From Sulfuricella denitrificans skB26 (GTDB lineage Bacteria > Pseudomonadota > Gammaproteobacteria > Burkholderiales > Sulfuricellaceae): DNA of 64,000 bases. Shown here piece by piece: positions 7,668 through 19,007 of the stretch. The translations under genes were made by a program, and so were the position numbers. The notes beneath the pieces are model-generated. The model ran no database searches, was not told the origin of the DNA, and saw nothing but the letters and a program-made list of their open reading frames with translations. Numbering within the stretch: the stretch's first letter is position 1; every line of letters starts with the position of its first letter. The stretch is from NCBI RefSeq assembly GCF_000297055.2, contig NC_022358.1:22620-86619 (forward strand), read 5' to 3'.

Positions 7668-8501
7668 TCATTTCTCTTCCGCGAATGCCTGCTGGCTGGA
7701 CAAGATCACTTCGATTTCCTCCACGATTTTTTCCTGGCGCAGAGCGTTGCGCTTGAGGGCAAGGCTAGCGATGGTTTCGTCGAGGCGGTCGAGCGCATGT
7801 TCCATGTGAGCAAGGCGCTGGCGGTTTTCCGCCGCCAGCGACTCGTAGAGCAGGCCGTACAATGCCCCCAGGAGGTACTGGTCGAGCAGTTCGGAAAAAA
7901 ACTCTGGCGGCGCGAGTTGCAGGCGCGGCGGATGCGCGAAGTGCGGCGCGTGCGGCGGATCGAAGGGCAAGAGGCGCTTCAGGGCTGGCTCGCCCTCGGC
8001 TTCATGGGCCAGACTGAAGAGCGCCGCGCCATCGCCGGAAAGCTGCCGGCTCACCATGTGCAAGGCGTCCATCAGGCGATTCAGCACGCTAGGCACGTCT
8101 TCCGTCATGGTTGGGCCGTCGAGTCGGGCGATCACGCCGGGGTGGGTTTCCAGCTTTACCCCAAGACGATGGCCTACCACCAGAAGCGCGGGAGCGGGTT
8201 GCTCAATCGGAAGGGCTTCAAGGGCGGCGAGGACGCGCTCGTTGAAGTTGCCGCAAAAACCGCGCTCAGAGCCAATCAGCAACAGGATCGCCGGCTGCTT
8301 CCCACCCACGTTCGCGACAGGGAAGAAGCTCAGGAAATCGGCAGCAGCAGCCTGAATGTTGGCCAACATGCGGCGCTGGTGGCCGATGAAACGGGCGAGC
8401 TTGCGCGTTTCCACCAGCGACAGGCTTTTCATCGCCGTCATGATGCCGCTGATTTCCTTGAGCCGCGCGAAGCGCTGCGAGAGTTCGGCCTGGCCACTCA
8501 T
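7668..8501 (-). CDS. atpG: N-type F-ATPase gamma subunit
   Basis: A 277-residue central-stalk subunit. The N-terminal helix ([23 protein letters not shown]) and the C-terminal helix ([22 protein letters not shown]) are the two antiparallel coiled-coil arms that rotate inside the alpha/beta hexamer. [14 protein letters not shown] is a conserved internal block. It is the last gene of the operon and overlaps atpA by 4 bp. Divergence from housekeeping AtpG and the operon order identify the N-ATPase type. Confidence 0.85.
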   Translation of the reverse strand: MSGQAELSQRFARLKEISGIMTAMKSLSLVETRKLARFIGHQRRMLANIQAAAADFLSFFPVANVGGKQPAILLLIGSERGFCGNFNERVLAALEALPIEQPAPALLVVGHRLGVKLETHPGVIARLDGPTMTEDVPSVLNRLMDALHMVSRQLSGDGAALFSLAHEAEGEPALKRLLPFDPPHAPHFAHPPRLQLAPPEFFSELLDQYLLGALYGLLYESLAAENRQRLAHMEHALDRLDETIASLALKRNALRQEKIVEEIEVILSSQQAFAEEK

Positions 8502-9967
8502 GGTACATCATCAAGCCAGTTTTTCAGCCGCACCAGCCATTCGTCCCGGCCTGTATCTAGCGGCAGAGGCACATGTTCCAGGCCGGCCAGAATCTTTTGC
8601 AGCGCATCGGGTAAGGTATTCGGCTCGAAGGCATCGAGCAGCCCCGTGTTGAAGGCGATCATCCAGGCGAGGTGGAAGGTAGCGGGCAGAGGATTCAGAC
8701 GTTCCTGCTTGAGGATTTCGCGCAACAGCCGGCCGCGCCGGATCTTGACCTCTGTACCCGCCTCCAGTTTGGTGCCGAAGCGGGTGAAGACCTCCAGTTC
8801 GAGAAATTGCAGATAATCGAGCTTCATCCTGCTCGCCTCTTCACGGATGCGCGGATGCTGCGCCTTGCCGCCGATGCGCGACACCGACAGCGGCACGTCT
8901 ACTGCGGGCAGGATGCCGGCGGCAAACAGACGCCGGTCGAGGTAGATCTGACCGTCGGTAATGGAAATGAGATTGGTGGGGATGTAGGCGGCAATTTCAC
9001 CTTCCTCGGTTTCGACCAAGGGCAGCGCAGTCAAGCTGCCGCCGCCGTGATCCGGCGAGAGCCGGGTGGATCGTTCGAGCAGGCGCGCGTGCAGGTAGAA
9101 GATGTCGCCGGGATAGGCCTCGCGCCCCGGCGGGCGGTGCATAAGGAGCGACAGCTCGCGGTAGGCGCGGGCGTGGGTGGTGAGGTCGTCGTAGATCACC
9201 AGAGTATCCTCGCCGCGTCGCATCCAGCCCTCGGCGATGGCGCAGCCGGCGAAGGGGGCAAGATATTTCATGCCCGGCGTGGCCGTGGCCTCCCCAACCA
9301 CCACCGTGGTGTAGGCCAGCGCACCGTGGCGCCGCAGCAGGTCGATCACCAGCGCCGCCTCGGAGCGCTTCTGCCCAATCATGACGTAAACGCACTTCAC
9401 TCCCTGCCCGGCTTGCGCCACCACGGTGTCCAGCGCGAGCGAGGTCTTGCCGGTGCCGGAATCGCCGATGATGAGCTGGCGCTGGCCGCGACCGATGGGA
9501 ATCAGGGTATCGACCACCTTGGCGCCGGTGTAGAGCGGACGATTGACGAAGTCCCGTGCCACGATGGGCGGCGACGCCCCCTCCAAGGGGGAGAATCCGT
9601 CGGCATCATAAGGCGGCATGGCGTCGAGGGGCTTGCCCAGCGGGTCCACCACACGCCCGAGTAGTCCGTCACCGACACCGATCTCAAGCCGCTCGCCAGT
9701 ATGGGAAACCAGGGAGCCGGAAGCAACGTTCGCCTCCGGGTCGAGCAGGATTACTCCGAGGCGTTCCTTCTGCAATTCGAACACCATGCCACGGCTGCCG
9801 TCCTCGAAATGCAGGATTTCCTCCGCCGCCGCCGAGGGCAGGCCATAGACCCAGGCGATGCCATCACCCACCGAGGCAACTCGCCCTTTCTCGCCCAGCC
9901 GCAGGGTAAAACGGTAATCTTCCACCCGCCGCGCCAGGCGGTCTAGCAGCCCGACTTCAGCCACCAT
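8498..9967 (-). CDS. atpA: N-type F-ATPase alpha subunit
   Basis: A 489-residue non-catalytic hexamer subunit. Walker A GDSGTGKT near residue 170, the [13 protein letters not shown] block, the [16 protein letters not shown]alker B region and SRIGGKAQ near the C-terminal third are all intact. Its start overlaps the end of atpF by 11 bp, and its stop overlaps atpG by 4 bp. The gene order (D-C-Q-B-E-F-A-G) is that of the extra ATPase found beside the housekeeping F-ATPase in some proteobacteria. Confidence 0.9.
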   Translation of the reverse strand: MVAEVGLLDRLARRVEDYRFTLRLGEKGRVASVGDGIAWVYGLPSAAAEEILHFEDGSRGMVFELQKERLGVILLDPEANVASGSLVSHTGERLEIGVGDGLLGRVVDPLGKPLDAMPPYDADGFSPLEGASPPIVARDFVNRPLYTGAKVVDTLIPIGRGQRQLIIGDSGTGKTSLALDTVVAQAGQGVKCVYVMIGQKRSEAALVIDLLRRHGALAYTTVVVGEATATPGMKYLAPFAGCAIAEGWMRRGEDTLVIYDDLTTHARAYRELSLLMHRPPGREAYPGDIFYLHARLLERSTRLSPDHGGGSLTALPLVETEEGEIAAYIPTNLISITDGQIYLDRRLFAAGILPAVDVPLSVSRIGGKAQHPRIREEASRMKLDYLQFLELEVFTRFGTKLEAGTEVKIRRGRLLREILKQERLNPLPATFHLAWMIAFNTGLLDAFEPNTLPDALQKILAGLEHVPLPLDTGRDEWLVRLKNWLDDVP

Positions 9968-10694
9968 GGTCGAAGTTCCCGCTGAAAAAACTGAGTTCGT
10001 CGCGCAGGTTGGCCATCAGCACCCAGGAGCCGGCCATGATACAGATACCCGCCTTGAGCACGGCATCATCGCTAAATTCGGGTGAGATCGTCCGGCCCGC
10101 CAGACGACCAAGAGCCAGGGTGAAGGCCGCGCGCTGCGCATCGTCAAGGGGATAGGCGCTGACCACCTTGATGCTCACACTGGTATCGCGCAGGGCGTCC
10201 AGTTTCTCCGGCGCCAGGGCGTCGAGTTCGCTCAGGGCAAGCTCCACCAGCTTGGCTTCCAGCTCGGGGCCAGCCAAGCGATCGAGAAAACGGCTGGCGA
10301 AGCGGGCGGCAATGGTCACCGCTTCGCGTTCCAGGGCCGCTTCGTGCTCGCTTCTCTCGCGCGCCTCCAGCATTTGCCGGCGTTGGCGGTCAGTATTGAC
10401 TTCAGTCTCCACGGCGGCCAGGCGCCGCACCCGCTCGGCGGCGATTTCCTCGGCTAGCCCGGCCCTGGCCGCCACGCGTTCCTGATCCACGCCCGCCAGC
10501 CGCCCCAGGCATTCGCTTTTCAGCCCTTCCGCTTCGCGCCGCATCGCCGCAGCGTCCGCGATCGTCTTCGCCGTCTCGGCCTGGCGTTTTTCGATCACCG
10601 CCAGCACCGGGCGGTAGAAAAAATGCTTCAGCAGCCACACCAGCACCAGGAAGTTGATCACTTCGAGGATAAAGGTCGTCAGATCGAATTCCAT
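9957..10694 (-). CDS. atpF: N-type F-ATPase b subunit with delta-like C-terminus
   Basis: A 245-residue subunit, longer than a normal b subunit (about 156). One N-terminal membrane helix ([20 protein letters not shown]) is followed by a long charged coiled coil to about residue 135. The remaining 110 residues ([33 protein letters not shown]) look like an OSCP/delta domain, consistent with the lack of a separate atpH in N-ATPase operons. Role: peripheral stalk. Confidence 0.85.
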   Translation of the reverse strand: MEFDLTTFILEVINFLVLVWLLKHFFYRPVLAVIEKRQAETAKTIADAAAMRREAEGLKSECLGRLAGVDQERVAARAGLAEEIAAERVRRLAAVETEVNTDRQRRQMLEARERSEHEAALEREAVTIAARFASRFLDRLAGPELEAKLVELALSELDALAPEKLDALRDTSVSIKVVSAYPLDDAQRAAFTLALGRLAGRTISPEFSDDAVLKAGICIMAGSWVLMANLRDELSFFSGNFDHGG

Positions 10695-10701
10695 GGCGCG
10701 G

Positions 10702-10971
10702 CTACTTCAGCAGGTATTCGAGCAGCGGGTTGCGGAACAGCACGATGAGTACAATCACCAGCACGTAAATCGCCAGTGATTCGATCATCGCCAGGCCGAT
10801 GAACAGCGTGCGCGAGATCGCCTTCTCGGCCTCGGGCTGGCGCGCCAGGGCGTCCAGCGCCTGGGTGATGGCACGCCCCATGGCGATGGCCGGAAAGATC
10901 ACACCGACGGCGATGGCGGCAAGCGCACCGCCGGTGGAAAGCAGGGTAAACCAGGTCATCTTGTCCATCAA
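10702..10971 (-). CDS. atpE: N-type F-ATPase c subunit (rotor ring)
   Basis: An 89-residue two-helix hairpin. The polar loop is ARQPEA; the ion-binding Glu sits in MIESLAIY, giving the ES-x3-Y pattern shared with Na+-type rings. The helix-1 residue equivalent to Gln32 of the Ilyobacter Na+ ring is Met here (by alignment through ARQPEA), so the Na+ ligand set is incomplete and H+ coupling is plausible. It lies 7 bp before atpF and 3 bp after atpB. Confidence 0.9.
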   Translation of the reverse strand: MMDKMTWFTLLSTGGALAAIAVGVIFPAIAMGRAITQALDALARQPEAEKAISRTLFIGLAMIESLAIYVLVIVLIVLFRNPLLEYLLK

Positions 10972-10974
10972 TGA

Positions 10975-11658
10975 TTACTCCTTTTTATTAAGTTCATGTG
11001 ATTGCAGGGCGCCGGCCACGTAAACCAGTGCCAGCGTGCCGAAAATATAGGCCTGAACCAACGCCTCGACGATGTGCAGCATGAGGAGCGGTATCGGCGC
11101 GAGAAAACCGGCCACCAGCAGCACCAGCAGCGCCGCCATCTCCAGGCTCATCATATTGCCGAACAGGCGCACCGCCAAGGCCAGGGTGCGGGTGACCTCG
11201 CCCAGCAAGTGAAACGGCAGCAGGATCGGGTTGGGGTCGAGATAATGGCGCAAATAGGCCCTGAGACCGTCGATGCGGATGCCGAACCAGTGCACCGAGA
11301 GGAACACCAGCATGGCCAGCGCCACCGTCAACGACAGGTCGCCCGTGGGCGAGCGCAGGCCCGGCACCAGGCCCATCAGGTTGGCCGCGGCGATAAACAG
11401 CCACAAAGTGCCGATGAATGGCAGCAACCGCGCGTCGTTGCCTGGCGCCGTGTCTTCAATCGCCTGCTGCAAGGCAAGCACCGTACCTTCCAGTGCCATT
11501 TGCAGGCGCGAGGGCGAATCTACGCTCAGACGCCGCGTACCGAACCAGACGAACCCTACCAACAAGGCCATCAGCAGCCAGGTAGTGAGCACCGTGGCGC
11601 CGATGTGCAGCGGCCCGAGGTGAAAAGCCAGCAGCTCCAAAAATTCCGGTTTGCCCAT
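10975..11658 (-). CDS. atpB: N-type F-ATPase a subunit
   Basis: A 227-residue membrane subunit with about five transmembrane helices. The half-channel helix carries the essential Arg in TRTLALAVRLFGNMMSLE, and the last helix carries HIVEALVQAYIFGTLALVYV. The start (MGKPEFLELL) is two bases after the atpQ stop; the much longer open frame upstream is a shadow of other genes. Role: ion path at the rotor-stator interface. Confidence 0.88.
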   Translation of the reverse strand: MGKPEFLELLAFHLGPLHIGATVLTTWLLMALLVGFVWFGTRRLSVDSPSRLQMALEGTVLALQQAIEDTAPGNDARLLPFIGTLWLFIAAANLMGLVPGLRSPTGDLSLTVALAMLVFLSVHWFGIRIDGLRAYLRHYLDPNPILLPFHLLGEVTRTLALAVRLFGNMMSLEMAALLVLLVAGFLAPIPLLMLHIVEALVQAYIFGTLALVYVAGALQSHELNKKE

Positions 11659-11660
11659 TT

Positions 11661-11932
11661 TCAGTTTTTCCGGATATACAAATATACGTTCATGCCACCG
11701 ACGAAAACCCCCGTCACCAGCAGACTCACCGTCCATCGGTAAGAATAGCCTGCCAGCAAACTGTCGATCCAGTGGCCGAGATAGGCGCCGCCCACCACCG
11801 GCAGCACGAACAACAGCGCCAGGGTACCGAGAAACACACTCTGGGCGAGCAGCGTCGGCCTGTCCTTCTCCGCCTGAACCATACGCCTGGCCTGTTTCTC
11901 GATGTTCTGCCGCAAACGTTCGCCGTTTTCCA

Positions 11933-11936
<4 letters not shown>
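11661..11936 (-). CDS. atpQ: AtpQ (AtpI-like) small N-ATPase assembly protein
   Basis: A 91-residue protein with a charged N-terminus and two membrane helices (LLAQSVFLGTLALLFVLPVV and TVSLLVTGVFVGGMNVYLYI). Size, topology and position after atpC match AtpQ/AtpI-type proteins that help c-ring assembly or Mg2+ handling. It overlaps atpC by 4 bp. N-ATPase operons usually carry atpR next, but here atpB follows directly. Confidence 0.7.
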
Positions 11937-13716
<1,780 letters not shown>

Positions 13717-15030
13717 TCAAACTTCTCCCGCCACCTCATCGGCAGCGCTTATCGGCACCACGAACACCGGTGCGAAGCCACCGCCCGGCGTGCGAAAGTT
13801 GGTAGTTTGTCCCGAATATAGCCGTGCTGCAACAAGCTGGATCATGCCGCCGTAGACATAGGCGCGTACGTCGAGCTTGAGGTCGACTGCTGTTCCATCC
13901 ACTTGGGTCAGGCGTTCGCTTGGCGGGGCGATGGTTTGCGCCACGTAGTCGCCTGCGAGGATTTCTTCCCACACCCGCCGCGTAAGCTTGTCGCCGCGGT
14001 AAGCTGCCTTGCTGCCGTAACCCGATGCAGGTTTGAAGAACAGCTTGCGGCGTTGCGACCAGAGTTGCTCCGCCCGTTCCGGCACGACCTGTTCGGTACG
14101 CGGCACACCTGCCAGCAAGGTTTCCCGTAGCGCCTGTGGCACGCCCAGTCGAGTGAGCGTCTGAGCATCGCTCAAAATCGCCAGATTGCGCTTGTCGGCA
14201 TACAGGGCATGGGCACGCGGATGTGGCGTCAGCACCACGGCACCCGCCTCGTAAGCCTGGCGTAGCGCGACGTGGGCGGGGTCTTGCAGATAAAAATCGG
14301 TGACCCGGTTGTAAACCATGTTGATACTTTGTTCGGCATGCCACAGCCTGCCATCACGCCAAGCCAGCTCCCTTGCATCGGCGATCTCCGCGTCAGCGCC
14401 AAAGCGCGCAAACATGCGCTCGAACAGCTGAAACTCGGGGTAAAGATACTGCGCAGCCGGGTCGTCGTCGACGATGGCGATGCGGCCGAGTGGCATATCG
14501 CCGCGCTGGCGGCGCCATTCTCCGGCAAACATGGCAAAAAAAATCTGCTCAAGCTGCATGAGCTCGGTGGGCGGCTGAAACGCCCATTCCATTTCCTGGC
14601 AACAGACCTGCTGGGCGCGCGCCAGCACAACGTTGAGCAGCGCGCCGCCGGCGTTGGTGTTGATTTCGATGAGCTGCGGGCCATGCTCGCCGAGATGAAA
14701 ATCAAAGCCCATGAACGCACCTATGGGGCCATGCTCCAGCCTTGCAATCGCAGGCGCGCGGGCGAGCGTTGCCGCCTGATATTCCGGCAGTGCCACCACA
14801 CTTTCAATCGCAGCGACAATGTCCGTCATGCCTTGGTACTGTTCAGGCGAAATGAATACCGTCGTGGCAGAGAAAAGATTGGGGCGGCTACGCGCAATTT
14901 CTTTATACAGCCCCACGAGCGAAGGATCGGCTTCCAGCTGGCGGCGCAGACGTTCCGGGTCAAGGGTGCGACAAGCGCAGCCGCGATTCAGGCTTTGTGC
15001 GGTAACAGGCGTTTTCATGTGCTGGCTCAT
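13717..15030 (-). CDS. ATP-grasp-like protein of unknown substrate
   Basis: A 437-residue cytosolic protein. GPQLIEINTNAGGALLN near residue 135 resembles an ATP-grasp metal/acid loop, and KLFFKPASGYGSKAAY followed by DLKLDVRAYVYGGMIQLVAARLY resembles the nucleotide-binding lysine and the acidic strand, which suggests a ligase-like fold, perhaps circularly permuted. The catalysed bond is unknown. Its stop codon abuts the atpD start with no gap, so it is transcribed with the N-ATPase. No clear ribosome-binding site helps choose between the ATGs at 15030 and 15018. Confidence 0.55.
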   Translation of the reverse strand: MSQHMKTPVTAQSLNRGCACRTLDPERLRRQLEADPSLVGLYKEIARSRPNLFSATTVFISPEQYQGMTDIVAAIESVVALPEYQAATLARAPAIARLEHGPIGAFMGFDFHLGEHGPQLIEINTNAGGALLNVVLARAQQVCCQEMEWAFQPPTELMQLEQIFFAMFAGEWRRQRGDMPLGRIAIVDDDPAAQYLYPEFQLFERMFARFGADAEIADARELAWRDGRLWHAEQSINMVYNRVTDFYLQDPAHVALRQAYEAGAVVLTPHPRAHALYADKRNLAILSDAQTLTRLGVPQALRETLLAGVPRTEQVVPERAEQLWSQRRKLFFKPASGYGSKAAYRGDKLTRRVWEEILAGDYVAQTIAPPSERLTQVDGTAVDLKLDVRAYVYGGMIQLVAARLYSGQTTNFRTPGGGFAPVFVVPISAADEVAGEV

Positions 15031-15094
15031 GGAATTTTTGGCGGATGAACGAGTTCAAGGAACTGGAACCATGCGACGCTTGTATCTCCGCGCA

Positions 15095-16738
15095 TCATAA
15101 CAGTTCCTCCGGCGCCAGCGTGCCGAGCAGGCCGGCGACCATGCGGCGCCACACGCTCGCCAGCGGTTCGCTGTCGTAACGCACCAGCCTGCCGTCCTCG
15201 CGGCCGACCCAGACGAGCGCGGCGTTCTTGTTGCCGGGCTCAGTCAGCTCGACGCGGAATGCCTCTTCTGGTGCCGTGGCCTCCTCAAGCAAGGAAGTAA
15301 GTTGTGCGCCCAACGCTGCGCTCTCAATTAGTATAGCAATCTCGGTATTCGATACCCGCGAACGCGGATCAAGATTCATCGAACCGATCAGTACAGATTT
15401 TCCATCCACCACTACCGCCTTGACATGCAGACTGGCGCCCGAAGACAGCCCCGGGCGGACACTGCCGGATTGGCCGGCACGAGGCCGCATCTCATGCAGC
15501 TCCACGCCACACGCAATCAGCCTGGGGCGATAGCGTGCATAGCCCGCGTGCACCACCGGAACATCGGTGGATGCCAGGGAATTGGTCAGCACGCGGACGT
15601 GAACTCCCCGCTTGACGAGGCTGCAAAGCAAATCCACGCCGCGCGCAGACGGGATGAAATAGGGCGAAATCAGGATCGTCTCATGCTGCGCGTTTTCGAC
15701 AAGCCGACGGATGGCCATGGCAACCGGCCGGCCTTGTTTGGCCGCATCAGCAACCGCTAATGCGGGCACATGTGTATCGTAGACCGTGGCGTACGCGGGC
15801 ACGAGCGGGAATTGGCCCGCGCGCACCAGGGGCCCGATTCCGCTCGCGCGCAGCGTGCGGGCATATTCCGTGGTGTGGAAGCGCTCGGCATGCGCCGCCA
15901 TGCGCGACAGAACCAGATCCACATCCCCAGCGCCCGGCGCCCCACCCACAAACGCCGCGATTGGCACTGCCAGATCGCTGTTCCAATATTCGTCGAAACT
16001 GCGCGACATCTCCATCACCACCGGGCCGGCTGCGAGCACGTCGAGGTCCGCAAAGTCGTTGTCCGTACCCACGTTGAAGTAGGCGTCGCCCAGATTGCGC
16101 CCACCGATAACAGCGACCGCATTGTCGGCGATCCACAGCTTGTTGTGCATGCGCCGGTTGAGCCGGGCGCTGTCGCCGAGCAACTCGAACAACCGGGATA
16201 TGCCCAGCGGACCGCGATAAGTAAAGGGATTGAAGACACGGACCTGGACATTCGGATGCGCCGCAAGGGCGGCGAGATCGAAATCCCGGCCGACCGCGTA
16301 AATGTCGTCGATCAGTAGCCGCTCGCGCACACCGCGCTGTGCCGCGCGTAGGGCCCGGTAAAGCAGCAGCGTGGCGCTCGCATCCTCCGCCACGATGTAA
16401 TACTGCAGGTCGAGCGTGCGTTCGGATGACTCCGCCAGCGCCGCCCGGGCAAGAAAGGCCTCCTGCCCCGAAACAAGCAGGTGAAAACCGGACAGGTCGG
16501 GAGATACCCCGAGTTGCTCGGAAAAGGCGCGTCCTAGCGAGGTTTCTTCCGGATGGCCAATGGCAAATGACGGCGGACGCGGAACATCGGTACGGTAAGT
16601 CGAGCAGCCCGTGGTGGCCGCTGTCGCTGCGATCAAGAGTGTCAGGTACAGTGTTCTCAATCTCCAAAACAACCCCTGCCCACCTGGCTGGGCAAATTGG
16701 CGGACGATCTCACCGCGACCGAAGCGCACGGTGCTCAC
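15095..16738 (-). CDS. Phospholipase D / cardiolipin synthase-like lipoprotein
   Basis: A 547-residue protein with two HKD catalytic motifs: MHNKLWIADNAVAVIGGRN near residue 200 and HVKAVVVDGKSVLIGSMN near 430. Each is followed by the conserved GG/GS-x-N residue. The N-terminus has a membrane segment ending in TTGC, a probable lipobox. Known of the family: phosphatidyl transfer or phosphodiester hydrolysis at the envelope. It overlaps the upstream unknown membrane protein gene by 4 bp; 64 bp separate it from the ATP-grasp-like gene. Confidence 0.8.
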   Translation of the reverse strand: MSTVRFGRGEIVRQFAQPGGQGLFWRLRTLYLTLLIAATAATTGCSTYRTDVPRPPSFAIGHPEETSLGRAFSEQLGVSPDLSGFHLLVSGQEAFLARAALAESSERTLDLQYYIVAEDASATLLLYRALRAAQRGVRERLLIDDIYAVGRDFDLAALAAHPNVQVRVFNPFTYRGPLGISRLFELLGDSARLNRRMHNKLWIADNAVAVIGGRNLGDAYFNVGTDNDFADLDVLAAGPVVMEMSRSFDEYWNSDLAVPIAAFVGGAPGAGDVDLVLSRMAAHAERFHTTEYARTLRASGIGPLVRAGQFPLVPAYATVYDTHVPALAVADAAKQGRPVAMAIRRLVENAQHETILISPYFIPSARGVDLLCSLVKRGVHVRVLTNSLASTDVPVVHAGYARYRPRLIACGVELHEMRPRAGQSGSVRPGLSSGASLHVKAVVVDGKSVLIGSMNLDPRSRVSNTEIAILIESAALGAQLTSLLEEATAPEEAFRVELTEPGNKNAALVWVGREDGRLVRYDSEPLASVWRRMVAGLLGTLAPEELL

Positions 16739-17946
16739 TCCACTTTTCCCCGCAGGAACATGACGAGAATCAGCCCGGACAGCAACGCCGCGCCAATGGT
16801 CCAGGCCAGCACCGCACCAAGCCCGGTGCGGTAATACCAGGTGGAAATACTGGCGGCGATGAAGCCGATCTCGCTGGCGCCGAAGACGATGGTGAGCCAG
16901 AACTGCAACAGAGTCATGTGACGCTGGGAGCGCGTGGTGATGGCGAAGCTCACCGCTTCCAGCCGCTCCATCACGGCATCGTAAATGTCCTCGACGCCGA
17001 GCAGGCGTTCGCCGTCAGCGGTCACGGCATCGCTGAAGCGGGTGGCGTTGGTGATCGCGCCGTAGTATTCCTCCAGGCCGTCGATCACCTCCTGCTTGAG
17101 CATGATGAGTTCCTCGACCGATTTCGGCATGTGGCGCGATAGCCGGTCGTAGAGGTGTTGCAGCACCGCGTGTTCCAGCAACAGGAGTTCCAACGTGACG
17201 AGAAAAGGCAGGGCGCTCTTCGGCGGCAGGCCCGCAGGTGGCACATCCCCGGCAGCGCCTTCCTGGTCATGCAGATCAAGCCCGCTACGGCGCGAGAGCA
17301 AGGTCATGCCGCCTTGTCTTGCACAGTAGTCACGGGACAGTTCCTCCGCCACAACTCCGGGCTTCAACGCCCGCTGTGATCGGTCGAGCAACAGCAGGCG
17401 CACGAGGTCCGGCCCATTCTGATCGATGAAGGCGGCCAGTGGTTGTTGCCGCAAACGCAGCAAGATCAGCGGGAGATACAACCCCGACCAGGTGGCCTTG
17501 CCGGTGATCTCGTGATTGACCGAGCCCAGAAACCGCCACAGACGCACGATCAGTCCGTCTTCCCCTTCCGGGTCGAGCCACGTTATCCAGCGTGCGGCGT
17601 CGAAAGACTGCGATGGCGCAGGCAGCCAAACCTCCCAAAGTGCCACGCCCGACTTGTGGCTGAGCAGATAGACGTCGGCATGTGCGGGAGCTTCATCCGC
17701 GAGCCCTTCCAGCGCGATACGGCCCAGCGGCCAGCGGGTGATGCGTCGCGCTTCCAGGAAGGTCTTGCCCAGCAGCCGCCGTTCGAACTCGGCAAGGCCC
17801 GTCGTGTATGCCTGCGACTCGCCGGGCGGCAGCGGCGCCACACCGGGAGGCAGCGTGCCAAAGCCCTTGAACACGCCTTTCAGCCGGACAGAAAAAAGCA
17901 GGGTGAAGGCAGGTTCGACAACGGACGCATTCTGATCCATGCTCAC
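16735..17946 (-). CDS. Unknown protein with C-terminal membrane anchor
   Basis: A 403-residue protein I do not recognise. Residues 1-335 are mostly soluble; two transmembrane helices near the C-terminus (LLQFWLTIVFGASEIGFIAA and GAVLAWTIGAALLSGLILVM) frame a short loop, so the bulk probably faces the cytoplasm. The layout recalls CorA-like proteins, but no GMN motif is seen. It overlaps the YeeE-like gene upstream and the phospholipase D gene downstream by 4 bp each, so it is translationally coupled to both. Confidence 0.5.
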   Translation of the reverse strand: MSMDQNASVVEPAFTLLFSVRLKGVFKGFGTLPPGVAPLPPGESQAYTTGLAEFERRLLGKTFLEARRITRWPLGRIALEGLADEAPAHADVYLLSHKSGVALWEVWLPAPSQSFDAARWITWLDPEGEDGLIVRLWRFLGSVNHEITGKATWSGLYLPLILLRLRQQPLAAFIDQNGPDLVRLLLLDRSQRALKPGVVAEELSRDYCARQGGMTLLSRRSGLDLHDQEGAAGDVPPAGLPPKSALPFLVTLELLLLEHAVLQHLYDRLSRHMPKSVEELIMLKQEVIDGLEEYYGAITNATRFSDAVTADGERLLGVEDIYDAVMERLEAVSFAITTRSQRHMTLLQFWLTIVFGASEIGFIAASISTWYYRTGLGAVLAWTIGAALLSGLILVMFLRGKVE

Positions 17947-18545
17947 TCCGACAATTCCTTCGCGCTGATCGCGCCGCCATCGCGGTTTTCAAACCAGGCG
18001 CCCAAACGGAAGCCTGCGAACGCCAGCCCGGCCAGCCCGGCCAGCGACAACAGGATCAGCCAGGTCGGTAACCCGGTCAGCGCGGCAAGCGTCTGGCCCT
18101 TGGGGCCTTGCGCAGCCATGTATATCCCCTGCAGCGCCTTGAAATTTGCGGCAAACAGGGTCGTGCCGATCAGCATGCCCAGCATGAAGACCAGGGCATC
18201 GACCCGCCCGGTAAACAAACCGACCACGGAAGTGCCGGGACAGTAGCCGCCGATGGCCATGCCCGCGCCCAGCAGGGCACCACCGATGGTCATGGCCCAG
18301 AAAAATGTAGTTTGAATCTTCAGTGCATCGAAGCGCAACCAGCCGATGACGTCGAATAGCCACAGGCCAGCCGCCGCGACGACGATGGCGGTGAACATGA
18401 CCTTGAACACACTCCAGTCGCGCAGTGTGAATTGCGCAGTCAGTTTGCGCGGGCTACCGAGGCCGGAAACATCGAGAAAATAGCCAAAAAAGAATCCGGC
18501 CACGAGCACGGCCAGCATGCCGCTGTTTTCGAGAGGGAAGTTCAT
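17943..18545 (-). CDS. YeeE/YedE family transporter, second half
   Basis: A 200-residue membrane protein with about five helices. GGALLGAGMAIGGYCPGTSVVG carries the conserved Cys of the YeeE/YedE (sulf_transp) repeat, known from thiosulfate uptake and other sulfur-species transport. The start at 18545 overlaps the first-half gene by 4 bp; the longer frame to 18761 is its shadow. The two genes together equal one full-length YeeE protein. Confidence 0.8.
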   Translation of the reverse strand: MNFPLENSGMLAVLVAGFFFGYFLDVSGLGSPRKLTAQFTLRDWSVFKVMFTAIVVAAAGLWLFDVIGWLRFDALKIQTTFFWAMTIGGALLGAGMAIGGYCPGTSVVGLFTGRVDALVFMLGMLIGTTLFAANFKALQGIYMAAQGPKGQTLAALTGLPTWLILLSLAGLAGLAFAGFRLGAWFENRDGGAISAKELSE

Positions 18546-18982
18546 TGCCAGAGCCTCCGTGTCAGCGCCGACAGCAACAGGCCGGCGGCAAAGAATGCGA
18601 TCAGGAATACAAACGCCGCCACCGCCAGCACGGCACCGCCGGAAAGTCCCAATCCGCTGGTGCATCCGCGCGCCAGCGGCGCGCCGAAGCCGGTGAGCAC
18701 CCCGCCGCCCAAAGCCAATACCAGCCGAACAGCCACGCCGACGATTTCCCAACTGATCCATTCATCGAGGGGATGGCCCTTGGCGAGATAGGGCTTGAAA
18801 TAAGCGTTGGCTTCGGCCCACACGGGATTAGCCATATCACTCAGCCAGACCGCCGTGCGCGTGAAAAATCCGTTCGCGCCCAGGCCGTGGCCGGTAAACA
18901 GAAACATGCCCAGCAACGCCAGGCCCAGCCCGGCACCCGCCGCGAGCGGCGGCCAAAAGTTTTGTGCTTGTCTGTCGTCCAT
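18542..18982 (-). CDS. YeeE/YedE family transporter, first half
   Basis: A 146-residue membrane protein with about four helices. ARGCTSGLGLSGGAVLAVAAF carries the repeat's conserved GCTSG motif. MDDRQAQNFW at 18982 is preferred over the upstream start because the extra 27 residues look untranslated. Paired with the next gene, it likely forms a two-protein transporter for a sulfur species. Located 25 bp after the Fe-S flavoprotein reductase gene. Confidence 0.78.
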   Translation of the reverse strand: MDDRQAQNFWPPLAAGAGLGLALLGMFLFTGHGLGANGFFTRTAVWLSDMANPVWAEANAYFKPYLAKGHPLDEWISWEIVGVAVRLVLALGGGVLTGFGAPLARGCTSGLGLSGGAVLAVAAFVFLIAFFAAGLLLSALTRRLWQ

Positions 18983-19007
18983 GTTCAACTCCGCGTGTCG
19001 ATGCGCA

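Noticed and set aside
7797..8816. A long plus-strand frame opposite atpG/atpA
   Set aside because: Shadow of the ATPase genes; no motifs, no ribosome-binding site.
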